A stretch of 64,000 nt of DNA from Apilactobacillus quenuiae (GCF_002994005.1 NZ_POSN01000002.1:189855-253854), one strand, 5' to 3'. Shown: positions 52,690 to 61,308, numbered from the stretch's first letter. The notes: generated by a model from the letters alone, not told the origin. Translations and numbers: made by a program.

Positions 52690-53740
52690 CTACTGAAAGA
52701 AAATAAAAATTAATACTAACTCTAATTTAACTATTACAGATTGGCAATACAAATAAAATCATCAAGCTAAAATTATTAATAAAGTAGTTAAAGTAATTGG
52801 TGCCGATAATTCATATATTTTTGGTAGACCACACAAATACGAACTACAGTCATTATTAAAATTAACGTTATTTACATATTCAAAGGGAATCTTTAGCATT
52901 CAACAAATTAGTACTTTAGCAGAAGAAAGTCTACCGGGACGTTGGTTAACGCAAAACTCATTTTCTTCCTATTGAATTATTTGCCTATTCAGGGTTTATG
53001 ATGAAGCAGAAAACTTAATTAATAAATGCAAGGACTTTTTAACACACAGTTTACGAAAGAATAAATACATTGACAATGTTAGTTTTATTGATGGAACTAA
53101 CATTCTGGAAAATGCCAATAAATACTCTTTTGCTTGACTTAAAAATATAATAAGTTTTGATAAACTAAATCGCAAAATCATTATTAATTTACTACATGAC
53201 ATGAATAGTGTTAAATATATGGGTGAGATTCCGGAGAAGTCTAAAATTTCATTAGATGATTTAAACGAAATTATTATTCATTTAGAAGATTTAAATGCCA
53301 AAATTAAATAAGATAATCAATTATCACCTAATTCAAATAAACAAATAAATTATCAAAAAAGTAATAAAATATTTGCCAATCATAATAGTTATTCTAAAGC
53401 TGATCATGATGCCACTTTTATGCGAATTAAAGAAAATTTCGTGTTAAATGGTCAATTCATTACCAGCTTTTATATTTATCAAATCCTCACTGATTTCTCG
53501 CACTTTAATTTCTTTCTGAAAAAAATGTAAAAATAATAGTTTAGAAAAATACATTGTTTTTAATACTGACTATGAATCTGAAATAAATTATCGTTTTATT
53601 GAAAATGAATTAAGTAATTCCATATGGACTGATGCTCAAAGAAAGATAAAAGATAGATGTAGAATCAGTTTTGGGTAGACTCAAGGCTTCTTTGCATTTT
53701 AATGGCATTAAACATAAGAAAACTAATGACGAAAATCATT
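52690..53740 (+). pseudogene. IS1182-family transposase remnant
   Basis: Fragments of a DDE transposase in at least three frames, interrupted by stops (for example after TQ-like residues near 52950, at 53135, 53310 and 53527). The N-terminal half (IS1182 head, then VDNVSFIDGT with the first catalytic Asp) and the second Asp block (KADHDATFMRIKE) remain recognisable. The C-terminal part (RISFG and beyond) is badly decayed. Not functional. Confidence 0.85.
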
Positions 53741-53761
53741 AATTTTATAATTTCAAATATA

Positions 53762-53805
53762 AAAAAATAGGATTTACGTTGAAAATTAACGTAAATCCTA
53801 TTTTT
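53762..53805. terminator. hairpin at the right IS end
   Basis: AATAGGATTTACGTT/AACGTAAATCCTATT with 7-base loop and T runs on both sides; it can also terminate the following minus-strand nitroreductase gene. Confidence 0.75.
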
Positions 53806-53848
53806 TAAGAGACTTACGTAACAGCCCCATTTTAATTAAGATATAAGA

Positions 53849-54451
53849 TTATTTAAAGATTTTGAAACGCTTATCATCATCCATGTAATCTTTGTCGCCA
53901 GCTGGTGATTCAATAGAACCAAAGTCCATTTCACTACGTAATTTCCAGCTTTCAGGAATATCAAATTCCTTAGCAACATCTTCATCAATTAGTGGATTGT
54001 AGTGTTGTAAGTTAGCACCAATTCCATTTTCAGCTAAACCAGTCCAAACAGCATATTGAGCATTACCTTGTGATTGTTCTGACCAATCATAAAAGTTTTG
54101 TGCATATGCTGGGAATTGGTCTTCAAGTCCATGCACAACATCCATATCAGTAAAGTATAAAACTGTACCAAATGAATTACTAAAAGCATTAATTTTTTCA
54201 GTAGTTGCCTTAACAGCATCTTCTGATTTTAAATGTGGTTTTAAGTTATTTAAAACAATGTCCCACAATTTCTTATGATAGTCATTAAATAGAATAACTG
54301 CACGAGTTGATTGACTATTAAAAGGAGTAGGAGCTTGCTTGATAGTTTTCTTAATAAAATCTGAAATTTCTTCAGGAGTTTGATCAACATTTTTACCTAA
54401 AGCATAAATTGAACGGCGTTGTTTTTGTAAGTTTAATAAATCTGTCTTCAT
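53849..54451 (-). CDS. nitroreductase-family flavoprotein
   Basis: About 200 residues: RRSIYALGKNVDQTPEEISD (FMN site), QAPTPFNSQSTRAVILFNDY, QSQGNAQYAVWTGLAENGIG, LQHYNPLIDEDVAKEFDIPE. This matches the YdjA/Frm2/HBN1-like fatty-acid-repression nitroreductase branch. ATG 54451 is preferred over ATG 54460, which directly abuts the AGAGGG SD. No operon partner; the second nitroreductase at 37666 is a different branch. Confidence 0.88.
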   Translation of the reverse strand: MKTDLLNLQKQRRSIYALGKNVDQTPEEISDFIKKTIKQAPTPFNSQSTRAVILFNDYHKKLWDIVLNNLKPHLKSEDAVKATTEKINAFSNSFGTVLYFTDMDVVHGLEDQFPAYAQNFYDWSEQSQGNAQYAVWTGLAENGIGANLQHYNPLIDEDVAKEFDIPESWKLRSEMDFGSIESPAGDKDYMDDDKRFKIFK

Positions 54452-54594
54452 AAAAAGCATCCCTCTTTCTTAATTATTAAATATATTATATCACTTACTT
54501 TTTATAAGTAAAGTTTTTTGATTATTTTTTAAACATTCATAAATATCAATGTTATGATTTAATTGTGAAGATATTTTGATTGAGGTTAAAGTAT

Positions 54595-54918
54595 ATGTTC
54601 TATTATTTATTTCTATTTTTAGCTATTGTCGGTGAAATTATTGGCACCAATTTATTAAAAATGTCCATGGGATTTTCTAGAATTATTCCAGCAATAGGTG
54701 CAGTCGTGTCTTTTATATTGTGCTTTTACTTCTTATCAATTGCTATGATCAAAATTCCTTTAAACATTACATATGCTGATTGGAGCGCAATTGGAATCCT
54801 AGTAACTACAATTATCGCAATCTTTGTGTATAAAGAACCAACTAATATTGCATCCGTTATTGGAGTTGCGCTTATCATCGTGGGCGTTATATTGCTAAAT
54901 TTATTTAGTCCAAAATAA
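54595..54918 (+). CDS. small multidrug resistance (SMR) family efflux protein
   Basis: 107 residues, four helices, with the essential membrane Glu in FLAIVGEIIGTNLLK (TM1), and TYADWSAIGILVTTIIAIFV and PTNIASVIGVALIIVGVILL typical of EmrE/QacE/SugE-like proton antiporters. It functions as a dimer, possibly of one type. GAGG nine bases before ATG 54595 decides the start. Substrate not predictable. Confidence 0.9.
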   Translation: MFYYLFLFLAIVGEIIGTNLLKMSMGFSRIIPAIGAVVSFILCFYFLSIAMIKIPLNITYADWSAIGILVTTIIAIFVYKEPTNIASVIGVALIIVGVILLNLFSPK

Positions 54919-54945
54919 TACCGTTAAGCTAAACACTTAACGGTA
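54919..54945. terminator. bidirectional terminator
   Basis: TACCGTTAAG/CTTAACGGTA with 7-base loop and T5, between convergent SMR and hemolysin III genes. Confidence 0.88.
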
Positions 54946-54949
54946 TTTT

Positions 54950-55621
54950 TTATACATATATATATATTGAAAAGTACATCATAATTGTTCCTAATAGAAC
55001 AAATAAATGCCATATAACATGGCCAAAGGGAATTTGTTTAAAACTATAAATAACAGCACCTAATGTGAAAGCAATTCCGCCAAAGAATAGTAAGAAGAAT
55101 CCAGTGACTCCTAAATACTGGTACAATCTAGCAATTCCTAAAAGACACATCCATCCCATAACTACATACATAATAGTAGATAAAGTTTTATACTTTCCCA
55201 TCCAGATTGACTTATATACAATTCCCATAATTGTTATTGCCCAAATAATTCCAAAAATAGTCCACCCTAGCCATCCTTGAATTGCAACTAAGCAATACGG
55301 AGTATAAGTTCCAGCAATTAGTAAATAAATGGCCGAATGATCAAAAATTTGAAATAATTTTTCAGCACCTGTGAAATATAGACTATGAAATAAAGTTGAA
55401 GCTAGATAAAAGATTATTAACATTCCGCCATAAATAGAAAATGTAGTAATCCGTATTGCTCCGCCTTCAAATGCACCGTGAATAATCAGACAGACTGCGC
55501 CTGCTATGGCAAGTAAAACCCCAATTCCATGGGTAATAGCACTAAATATTTCATTTAATAAAAAGTATCTCTTGCTTCCTACCCAAGAAATCTTATTAGC
55601 ATTTGCATTAGTCTGTTTCAT
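54950..55621 (-). CDS. hemolysin III / PAQR-family membrane protein
   Basis: 223 residues, seven helices. PAQR metal-binding motifs: NEIFSAITHGIGVLLAIAG, STLFHSLYF with the conserved Ser-His, IFDHSAIYLLIAGTYTP and the C-terminal FGHVIWHLFVLLG His pair. Resembles YplQ and hemolysin III. Relatives may hydrolyse ceramide-like lipids or sense membrane fluidity; role here unknown. Confidence 0.92.
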   Translation of the reverse strand: MKQTNANANKISWVGSKRYFLLNEIFSAITHGIGVLLAIAGAVCLIIHGAFEGGAIRITTFSIYGGMLIIFYLASTLFHSLYFTGAEKLFQIFDHSAIYLLIAGTYTPYCLVAIQGWLGWTIFGIIWAITIMGIVYKSIWMGKYKTLSTIMYVVMGWMCLLGIARLYQYLGVTGFFLLFFGGIAFTLGAVIYSFKQIPFGHVIWHLFVLLGTIMMYFSIYIYV

Positions 55622-55705
55622 TAAATCATTCCTTACATTTCGTTTTTATACATTATATAACCATGTAATCTAGTTTTCAATACTAGATAAAAGATTGTAA
55701 AAAAA

Positions 55706-55727
55706 TAATTCCCAAAATTGGGAATTA
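55706..55727 (-). terminator. terminator behind the Apf-like gene
   Basis: TAATTCCCAA/TTGGGAATTA, short loop, T6 on the minus strand. Confidence 0.8.
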
Positions 55728-55735
55728 TGGAATAT

Positions 55736-56122
55736 TTAATACCAGCCATGTGATAACCAAAAGTTTTTGGCACCGACCCATGATCCATAGCGACTATTAG
55801 CATAATGGTTAGCAGTAAGTTCTTGATTACTTGCTGAATAATTACCATGATAAGAAGCAATTGATAATTGATATTTACCATAACAACTTCCATTGCTTGC
55901 ACTATATGAACCACCTGATTCACGCATAGCAATAAAGCGTTTGGCAGCTGCATTAGCAGCAGACATTTTACTATGATGGCGTCTATGATGTTTATTTATA
56001 TGTACGATATTTTGTCTATGTTTAGCATTAGCGCTAACATTGTTCTGTGGTAATAAAAACAAAATCGCAGCGAATAATGTGATAACACTTAAAATTGATA
56101 TAAATGTTTTATTCGAATGCAT
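55736..56122 (-). CDS. secreted Apf-like / transglycosylase-fold protein
   Basis: 128 residues: signal peptide (TFISILSVITLFAAILFLLP, cleavage near ANA-K), a His/Lys/Arg-rich linker (HRQNIVHINKHHRRHHSKM), and a short lysozyme-like domain with catalytic-type Glu in FIAMRESGGSYSASNGSCYG and the WVGAKNFWLSHGWY ending typical of aggregation-promoting factors and related wall enzymes. No LysM domain. Likely a cell-surface peptidoglycan-binding or cleaving protein. Confidence 0.85.
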   Translation of the reverse strand: MHSNKTFISILSVITLFAAILFLLPQNNVSANAKHRQNIVHINKHHRRHHSKMSAANAAAKRFIAMRESGGSYSASNGSCYGKYQLSIASYHGNYSASNQELTANHYANSRYGSWVGAKNFWLSHGWY

Positions 56123-56234
56123 ATATGTTTTCCCTCCTCTAAGTTACGTTAATAATGTTACATCAAATTTCTTACGAGGAGATTAACTAATAATTACATT
56201 TTATTTACATAATATTTCGTTATTGAAATAATAT

Positions 56235-56266
56235 TATACTATTAGAACCTCGTTTCTAATAGTATA
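56235..56266. other. 13-bp inverted repeat in the divergent intergenic region
   Basis: Perfect arms TATACTATTAGAA/TTCTAATAGTATA with a 6-base spacer and no T run; may be an operator or part of the Apf leader. It lies between the divergent Apf-like and ABC genes. Confidence 0.5.
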
Positions 56267-56289
56267 GATGTTAATTTTAATTTTGCTCC

Positions 56290-56340
56290 TTGACTTTCTA
56301 ATGTTTTTATAATATAGTTAGTTACATAAGTAAATAACTA
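56290..56340 (+). promoter_or_regulatory. promoter and operator of the ABC exporter unit
   Basis: TTGACT (56290-56295), 17-base spacer, TATAGT (56313-56318). An 11-base inverted repeat with one mismatch, TAGTTAGTTAC/GTAAATAACTA (56315-56325 and 56330-56340, 4-base centre), covers the -10 box and transcription start, as for a repressor such as GntR/YtrA type. Confidence 0.7.
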
Positions 56341-56361
56341 ATTAATGAAGGAGATTATGTT

Positions 56362-57273
56362 ATGAAAGTGCTTGAAGTAAAAAACTTAAATAAAAAGTTT
56401 GGCCAAAAACAAGCCTTATTCAACGTTACATTTGACGTTGAACCAGGAACTATTTTAGGACTTATTGGTCCGAATGGTGCTGGTAAGTCTACAATTATGA
56501 AGAGTATTGTTGGTTTAACTAGTTATAATTCTGGATCAATTAAGATTAATGGTGAAAGTTTAACTAAGAACAATCGTAAGAGTTTACAAAACGTGGGTTC
56601 AATGATTGAATCGCCTGCTCCTTACCTAAGCTTAACTGGTTATCAAAACCTTAAACTATTTAATGATGGTTCAACTACAGATGGTGAAATTCAAGAAATT
56701 ATGAAGGATACACAAATCGATTCCTTCTGTAACCGAAAAGCCAAAAAATATTCATTAGGGATGAAGCAACGTTTAGGAATTGCTATTTCATTATTAAATC
56801 ATCCTAAGTTATTAATCTTAGATGAACCTATGAACGGTCTCGATCCTCAATCAACTCACGATTTACGTGACTTACTATTGAAATTATCAAAACGTGGTAT
56901 TAGTGTTCTAATTTCAAGTCATTTACTTGATGAATTGGCTCGTATTGCCGATTATTATGTTGTTATTAATCATGGTCGTGTTGTTAAGGAATCCGATGCC
57001 AAATCATTCTTATCAAGCGACAATCAAAATATTAAGTTCGCGACTGATGATACAGAAAAAGCTTACAATGCATTAGTTCAAGCTGGTTTTGAAGCTAAGA
57101 TTAATGACAAAATTGTTGAAATCAAAGATGATGGTGATGCAATGAACAAAGCTTTAGCTGCATTAAACAATGCCGGTCTTGAAATCCAAGATGTATCAAA
57201 AGATAAAGCTGACTTAGAAGAATCATTGTTGAACCTATTAACTGAAGATAATAAAAAGGAGGAAACTAAATAA
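56362..57273 (+). CDS. ABC transporter ATP-binding protein (BcrA/lantibiotic-immunity type)
   Basis: 303 residues. Walker A GPNGAGKST, Q-loop GSMIESPAPYLSLTG (the E-S-P motif of BcrA-like ATPases), signature YSLGMKQRLGIAISLL, Walker B LLILDEPMNGLDP, switch ISSHLLDEL. A C-terminal domain of about 85 residues follows. Such systems protect against bacitracin or lantibiotics, or move other hydrophobic compounds. Followed by its permease with TAATG overlap. Confidence 0.92.
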   Translation: MKVLEVKNLNKKFGQKQALFNVTFDVEPGTILGLIGPNGAGKSTIMKSIVGLTSYNSGSIKINGESLTKNNRKSLQNVGSMIESPAPYLSLTGYQNLKLFNDGSTTDGEIQEIMKDTQIDSFCNRKAKKYSLGMKQRLGIAISLLNHPKLLILDEPMNGLDPQSTHDLRDLLLKLSKRGISVLISSHLLDELARIADYYVVINHGRVVKESDAKSFLSSDNQNIKFATDDTEKAYNALVQAGFEAKINDKIVEIKDDGDAMNKALAALNNAGLEIQDVSKDKADLEESLLNLLTEDNKKEETK

Positions 57274-58019
57274 TGTTAACTCTATTAAGACAAGAAATTT
57301 ATAAACAAATTCATGGTAAGTTTTATATTGGCTGGCCAATTGTGATGTTATTAATGTCATTAATTGGTGGATACTTTATATCATCAAACAAACATGGATT
57401 TTCACACAATGGCTTTGCTGAAAACATTTTTAGTATAAATATTGAATTTGCTCTAATTGCGATGGTTGTATTTTCAAGTACTATTATGATTGGAGATTTT
57501 GCAAATAATACTGTTAAATATCTATTTTCACGTCAATTTTCTAGATTACAAATTTTCATTTCTAAATTAGTTACTACATTCTTTATGTATATTTATTTAA
57601 TCGTAATGAGCTATATTTTTACTTTTATTACTAAAATTATTTTTGCATCTTCTGGTGACTTTGGCATGAAATATATTTTACAAGACATGTTCGGTATATC
57701 ATGGTTCTTATTATTATTACTTCCAATGGTAATGCTAGTAAGTAATATCGTTAAAAATAATGGAGTTGCCATTGCACTAGGAATTTTATTTTTCTTTGCT
57801 TCAAGCATTATTAATCCGTTTTCAATGCTTGTAATGAAAAAATTTGAAATATTAAAATTTAACCCTATAAACTTTTTAAATATAAATGTTCAATTTACTG
57901 ATCATACAATGAAAGCAATGACCCATCTTTCATTAACCTCAATGGAAATTGGTATTGTTATATATGCTCTAATCTTTACAGCAATTGCATACGTCATCTA
58001 CAATCATAGAAATGTTTAA
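57273..58019 (+). CDS. ABC transporter permease (lantibiotic-immunity type)
   Basis: 248 residues, six helices: an N-terminal amphipathic start (LRQEIYKQIHGKFYIGWPIV), then IMIGDFANNTVKYLFSRQFS, a family signature, and further spans. The ATG overlaps the ATPase stop (TAATG), with AAGGAGG as SD: translational coupling. A terminator follows, so it forms a two-gene core with the ATPase. Confidence 0.88.
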   Translation: MLTLLRQEIYKQIHGKFYIGWPIVMLLMSLIGGYFISSNKHGFSHNGFAENIFSINIEFALIAMVVFSSTIMIGDFANNTVKYLFSRQFSRLQIFISKLVTTFFMYIYLIVMSYIFTFITKIIFASSGDFGMKYILQDMFGISWFLLLLLPMVMLVSNIVKNNGVAIALGILFFFASSIINPFSMLVMKKFEILKFNPINFLNINVQFTDHTMKAMTHLSLTSMEIGIVIYALIFTAIAYVIYNHRNV

Positions 58020-58047
58020 TTAAAAATAAATAATTAAATTATTTAAG

Positions 58048-58080
58048 CACTCAATTTATTAAACTAAATTGGGTGTTTTT
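58048..58080 (+). terminator. terminator between the two permease genes
   Basis: CACTCAATTTA/TAAATTGGGTG with a 6-base loop and T5. Confidence 0.82.
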
Positions 58081-58083
58081 CTA

Positions 58084-58111
58084 TTGACTAGTTCCGTGAA
58101 CGTGATAAACT
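58084..58111 (+). promoter_or_regulatory. promoter of the second permease gene
   Basis: TTGACT (58084-58089), 16-base spacer, TAAACT (58106-58111), immediately after the terminator. Confidence 0.6.
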
Positions 58112-58155
58112 CATGACATGATTAACTTTCGTTAAAGACCTGGGAGGTCAAAAAA

Positions 58156-58950
58156 TTGAGTGATTTATTAAAACAAGAAATGAATAGTCGTAATCGTAAA
58201 ATCTTTGGTTTTATGGCATTAGGATTATTCATCGTAACTATCATTATGGCCATTACTGGTATGGAAACCAAAACCTTAAATGGGTGGAAATGGATGAACC
58301 AATTTGGTGCTGTAACCGGTGTAATTGAATTATTAACAACTATTATTGTTGCTACCAGATTTGCTGGACAAGAAAGTAATGCTCAAGTTAAAGAAAATAT
58401 GAAAAATCATAGTAAGGCTTCTATCTTTTTTTCAAAAGTGATTACCATTTTAATTTCATATTTAATTTTATTATTAGTAGCAATTATTGCCGTTATATTA
58501 ATGAAATATCTAGTGTTCCCTCACAAACCTTTAGCGGGAACTTTAGCTCAAGAATTAAGCTGGGCTGTTCTTGGTAATATTGCTTACTTCTTCATTTTCC
58601 AATCATTTGTCATGATGGTAATCGGCTTCTGCAAAACTTGGTATGGAGCAATCGCTTTTGGCGTTGCATGTACTTGGATTACAGAAATTATTGCTGGAAT
58701 CTTCATGATTTTCATCTATACCCATCGTAAATTAATTTACAACCCATTTAATTTCTTCTTTGTTGAAAAACAAATTCAAGATGGAATGAAACATATGATG
58801 ACCAGATTACAATTACCAATGATTATTAAAGGATCATTATTATATGCATTAATCTTCTTTATCATTGCATTCGTCCTATTTGTTTATGTTCGTAAATTTA
58901 ATACATGGGATGATAAAGAAAAAACTGATAAAATAACTAAAAAAGCATAA
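58156..58950 (+). CDS. second ABC transporter permease, related to the previous one
   Basis: 264 residues, six helices: LKQEMNSRNRKIFGFMALGL, ATRFAGQESNAQVKENMKNH (equivalent of the NxT-x-K loop), then SKASIFFSKVITILISYLIL and C-terminal spans. Similar in plan to the 57273 gene but distant. Start codon TTG after GGGAGGTC. Although in the same block, it follows a terminator and has its own promoter, so it may be expressed separately or used with the same ATPase. Confidence 0.8.
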   Translation: MSDLLKQEMNSRNRKIFGFMALGLFIVTIIMAITGMETKTLNGWKWMNQFGAVTGVIELLTTIIVATRFAGQESNAQVKENMKNHSKASIFFSKVITILISYLILLLVAIIAVILMKYLVFPHKPLAGTLAQELSWAVLGNIAYFFIFQSFVMMVIGFCKTWYGAIAFGVACTWITEIIAGIFMIFIYTHRKLIYNPFNFFFVEKQIQDGMKHMMTRLQLPMIIKGSLLYALIFFIIAFVLFVYVRKFNTWDDKEKTDKITKKA

Positions 58951-58960
58951 TTAACTATAA

Positions 58961-59000
58961 AAATAGAGCACCGTAAATTAATATTTACGGTGCTCTATTT
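58961..59000 (+). terminator. terminator behind the second permease
   Basis: 18-bp perfect stem from AAATAGAGCACCGTAAAT to its complement with a 4-base loop. Confidence 0.92.
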
Positions 59001-59038
59001 ATTTCCTTGACCAATTTTGATTTAGTGATATATTTTAT

Positions 59039-59068
59039 ATTGTATACAATTTATTGATACGCTATACT
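59039..59068 (+). promoter_or_regulatory. promoter and operator of the OhrR-like gene
   Basis: TTGTAT (59040-59045), 17-base spacer, TATACT (59063-59068). The perfect palindrome ATTGTATACAAT (59039-59050) overlaps the -35 and resembles MarR/OhrR half-sites, suggesting autoregulation. Confidence 0.7.
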
Positions 59069-59103
59069 TTTATACATACTAGAAAAGAAGGGAGTTATAT
59101 AAC

Positions 59104-59556
59104 ATGACTAATAAGATCACATTAGATAACCAAATCTGTTTTCAAATCACTAGAGCACATCAACTATTTAACAAATTTTATCAAGAACCTTTAAGTAAAT
59201 TCAACTTAACATATGTCCAATACGTTACTTTATTATCACTATGGGAAAAAGATGAGGTTACCGTAAACTATCTTAGCCAAAAACTTGGCTTATCTAATGG
59301 AACGTTAACTCCATTATTAAAACGTTTAGAAAAAGCAGGTTGGATCACTAGAACTCGTGATAAAAAAGATGAACGTCGAGTATTAATTAAATTAACTGAA
59401 TATGGTGCTAAACAAGAGGAACCCATCACCAGTACTGTCCAAGGTTGTTTAAATAGTCTAGGATATAATGATGAAACATTCCAAAAAACTATGGATACAA
59501 TTCTAGATGTCCAGCATCGGCTGGAAAAATCAGAAGCAGAAAAAGCGAAAAGTTAA
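59104..59556 (+). CDS. MarR-family regulator, OhrR-like
   Basis: 150 residues. The N-terminus carries the single Cys in LDNQICFQITRAHQLFN, in the place of the peroxide-sensing Cys of OhrR (…LENQLCFALY-type). Winged helix: VTVNYLSQKLGLSNGTLTPL, LKRLEKAGWITRTRDKKDER, RVLIKLTEYGAK. GGGAG as SD. No ohr gene is next to it; instead an amino-acid permease with a similar palindrome in its promoter follows. Redox sensing is inferred from the Cys alone. Confidence 0.82.
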   Translation: MTNKITLDNQICFQITRAHQLFNKFYQEPLSKFNLTYVQYVTLLSLWEKDEVTVNYLSQKLGLSNGTLTPLLKRLEKAGWITRTRDKKDERRVLIKLTEYGAKQEEPITSTVQGCLNSLGYNDETFQKTMDTILDVQHRLEKSEAEKAKS

Positions 59557-59572
59557 AATTGTTTTAGTTTCG

Positions 59573-59601
59573 TTGACATATGTATTTTCTCAGTATACAA
59601 T
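59573..59601 (+). promoter_or_regulatory. promoter of the T-box permease with OhrR-like site
   Basis: TTGACA (59573-59578), 17-base spacer, TACAAT (59596-59601). The -10 is part of TACAATTGTA (59596-59605), a perfect palindrome like that upstream of the MarR gene. Confidence 0.7.
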
Positions 59602-59607
59602 TGTAAT

Positions 59608-59846
59608 TAATTGAGAAAAGACATGATTATATTTTTCGATTTTTCAGAGAGATTTAGCATTTTCTGCAAGTTAAGTCATCATCATAATATGATTACCACT
59701 TTTCAAAATATTTTGGCGGATAATGCCAAATCAGATTGTTCTGTTAACGACTAATGAGAGTATATAGTAATTTTATTGCTATATAAATATGGGTGGAACC
59801 ACGTAAAATACGTCCCTAGTACATTAATTTGTGCTAGGGATTTTTT
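59608..59846 (+). ncRNA. T-box riboswitch leader
   Basis: Seen: lower stem GAAAAG/CTTTTC, an AGAGAG-type distal motif, a TGCAAG loop, the invariant T-box GGGTGGAACCACG (59791-59803), and the terminator TCCCTAGTACA/TGTGCTAGGGA (59813-59840) with T6. It reads uncharged tRNA and controls the permease downstream. The specifier codon cannot be fixed by eye: candidates lie in the run TCATCATCATA (59676-59686), such as ATC or CAT, or in ATGATT just after it. Confidence 0.93.
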
Positions 59847-59888
59847 ATTTCACCATAAACTCAAATATTTTAAAGAAGGTGAATAGTT

Positions 59889-61259
59889 ATGGCAGATAAA
59901 AACAATAATTTAGAAAGAAAACTTAGTGCTCGTCATATGAAAATGATTGCATTAGGTGGAACCATCGGTGTAGGACTATTTATGGGAGCTAAATCAACCA
60001 TTGATTGGACTGGTCCTTCTGTATTATTAGCATATGGCATTGCTGGACTCTTTTTATACTTAATCATGCGAGCTCTTGGTGAAATGTTATATGTACATCC
60101 TATTACTGGGTCCTTTTCGCAATTTGCTTCTATGTACATGCATCCCGTTTTTGGTTTCTTAACTTCATGGAGTAATATATTTCAATACTTAGTGGTTGGG
60201 ATGTCAGAAGTAATTGCTATTGGTACATATATGGAATTTTGGTGGCCTAACCTACCTAATTGGTTACCAGGAATTGTGGCAATTATTTTCTTATGTATAG
60301 CTAATTTAATTTCTGTTAGTGCATTTGGTGAATTAGAATATTGGTTTGCCTTAGTTAAAGTTGTAACCATCGTTGCAATGATCATTGTTGGATTAGTATT
60401 AATCGTTTTTGGTTTTAATGGCATTGGCCCTACTGGAATTTCTAATATTTGGAATTTTGGTTTCTTTGCTCACGGAATTAAAGGTTTCTTCTTTGCATTA
60501 GCAATTGTTATTGCTTCTTACCAAGGAATTGAACTAATTGGGGTTACTGCTGGTGAAGCTGAGGATCCTAAACATACTTTAGTCAAAGCTATTCAAGATA
60601 CAATTGGTAGAATTTTAATTTTCTATATTGGCGCTATTTTTGTTATCTTAAGTATTTATCCATGGAATAAAATCAATTCAATTGGTTCCCCATTTGTTGA
60701 AACTTTCTCCCAAATTGGAATTACCTCTGCAGCAGCCATTATCAATTTTGTGGTTGTCACTGCTGCTTTATCTGGTTCCAATTCAGGAATTTACAGTGCT
60801 AGTCGTATGTCATATCTATTAGCACAACATCATCAAATTCCTAAAATCTTTAAGAAATTAAATAAACACGGTGTCCCCTTTGTATCCGTCATTAGTATTT
60901 CAGCAGGAATTCTTTTTGGATTAATCCTAAATGTAATCTTACCAATGATCAATCCGTCTGCTAACCAAATTTTTGTTTATGTATACAGTTCTTCTGTACT
61001 ACCTGGAATGGTGCCTTGGTTTATTATTTTAATTTCACAAATTAGATTTAGAAAACAACATCCAGAAGAAGTAAAGAACCATCCATTCAAAATGCCACTA
61101 TCCCCTTACACAAACTACATTACTTTAGTTTTTCTATTAATTACATTAGTATTTATGTTTATTAATGGTTCAACAAGAATTCCATTAATTATTGGTGTTA
61201 TATTCTTAATTGTTATGACAATTATTTATTTTGTAAAATATAATAATTCTGAAAGATAA
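59889..61259 (+). CDS. amino-acid permease, AAT family (T-box controlled)
   Basis: 456 residues, 12 helices of the AAT/APC type: ERKLSARHMKMIALGGTIGV, GLFMGAKSTIDWTGPSVLL (TM1), RALGEMLYVHPITGSFSQF, FASMYMHPVFGFLTSWSNIF, ASYQGIELIGVTAGEAEDPK (TM6) and SGSNSGIYSASRMSYLLAQ. Related to CycA/HutM-like carriers; substrate is set by the T-box tRNA, which I could not determine. SD AGAAGGTGA. Tandem paralogue follows. Confidence 0.92.
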   Translation: MADKNNNLERKLSARHMKMIALGGTIGVGLFMGAKSTIDWTGPSVLLAYGIAGLFLYLIMRALGEMLYVHPITGSFSQFASMYMHPVFGFLTSWSNIFQYLVVGMSEVIAIGTYMEFWWPNLPNWLPGIVAIIFLCIANLISVSAFGELEYWFALVKVVTIVAMIIVGLVLIVFGFNGIGPTGISNIWNFGFFAHGIKGFFFALAIVIASYQGIELIGVTAGEAEDPKHTLVKAIQDTIGRILIFYIGAIFVILSIYPWNKINSIGSPFVETFSQIGITSAAAIINFVVVTAALSGSNSGIYSASRMSYLLAQHHQIPKIFKKLNKHGVPFVSVISISAGILFGLILNVILPMINPSANQIFVYVYSSSVLPGMVPWFIILISQIRFRKQHPEEVKNHPFKMPLSPYTNYITLVFLLITLVFMFINGSTRIPLIIGVIFLIVMTIIYFVKYNNSER

Positions 61260-61279
61260 TAATTATAAATACACAATAA

Positions 61280-61308
61280 TTGACAGATTAAGCTATATAT
61301 AATATATT
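61280..61308 (+). promoter_or_regulatory. promoter of the second AAT permease
   Basis: TTGACA (61280-61285), 17-base spacer, TATATT (61303-61308). Predicted start near 61315 gives a 5' leader of about 220 bases. Confidence 0.8.

Larger units (their letters stand above)
52577..53827 (+). mobile_element. decayed IS1182-family element with terminal inverted repeats
   Basis: Left end GGGCTGTGATATAAGCCTCT (from 52577) and right end, read inwards, GGGCTGTTACGTAAGTCTCT (to 53827) are matching inverted repeats. Between them, translation in several frames gives IS1182-type transposase pieces: IFGRPHKYELQSLLKLTLF, KGIFSIQQISTLAEESLPGR, NVSFIDGTNILENANKYSFA and KADHDATFMRIKENFVLNGQ. Many stops and shifts. 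About 1.25 kb, shorter than intact family members. Flanking target duplication is not evident. Confidence 0.85.

Noticed and set aside
52996-53202. 68-codon minus-strand frame inside the IS relic
   Set aside because: Antisense to transposase fragments and without expression signals.
55633-55953. 106-codon frame overlapping the Apf-like gene
   Set aside because: Other frame of a gene with clear signal peptide and domain; the product is low-complexity and there is no SD.
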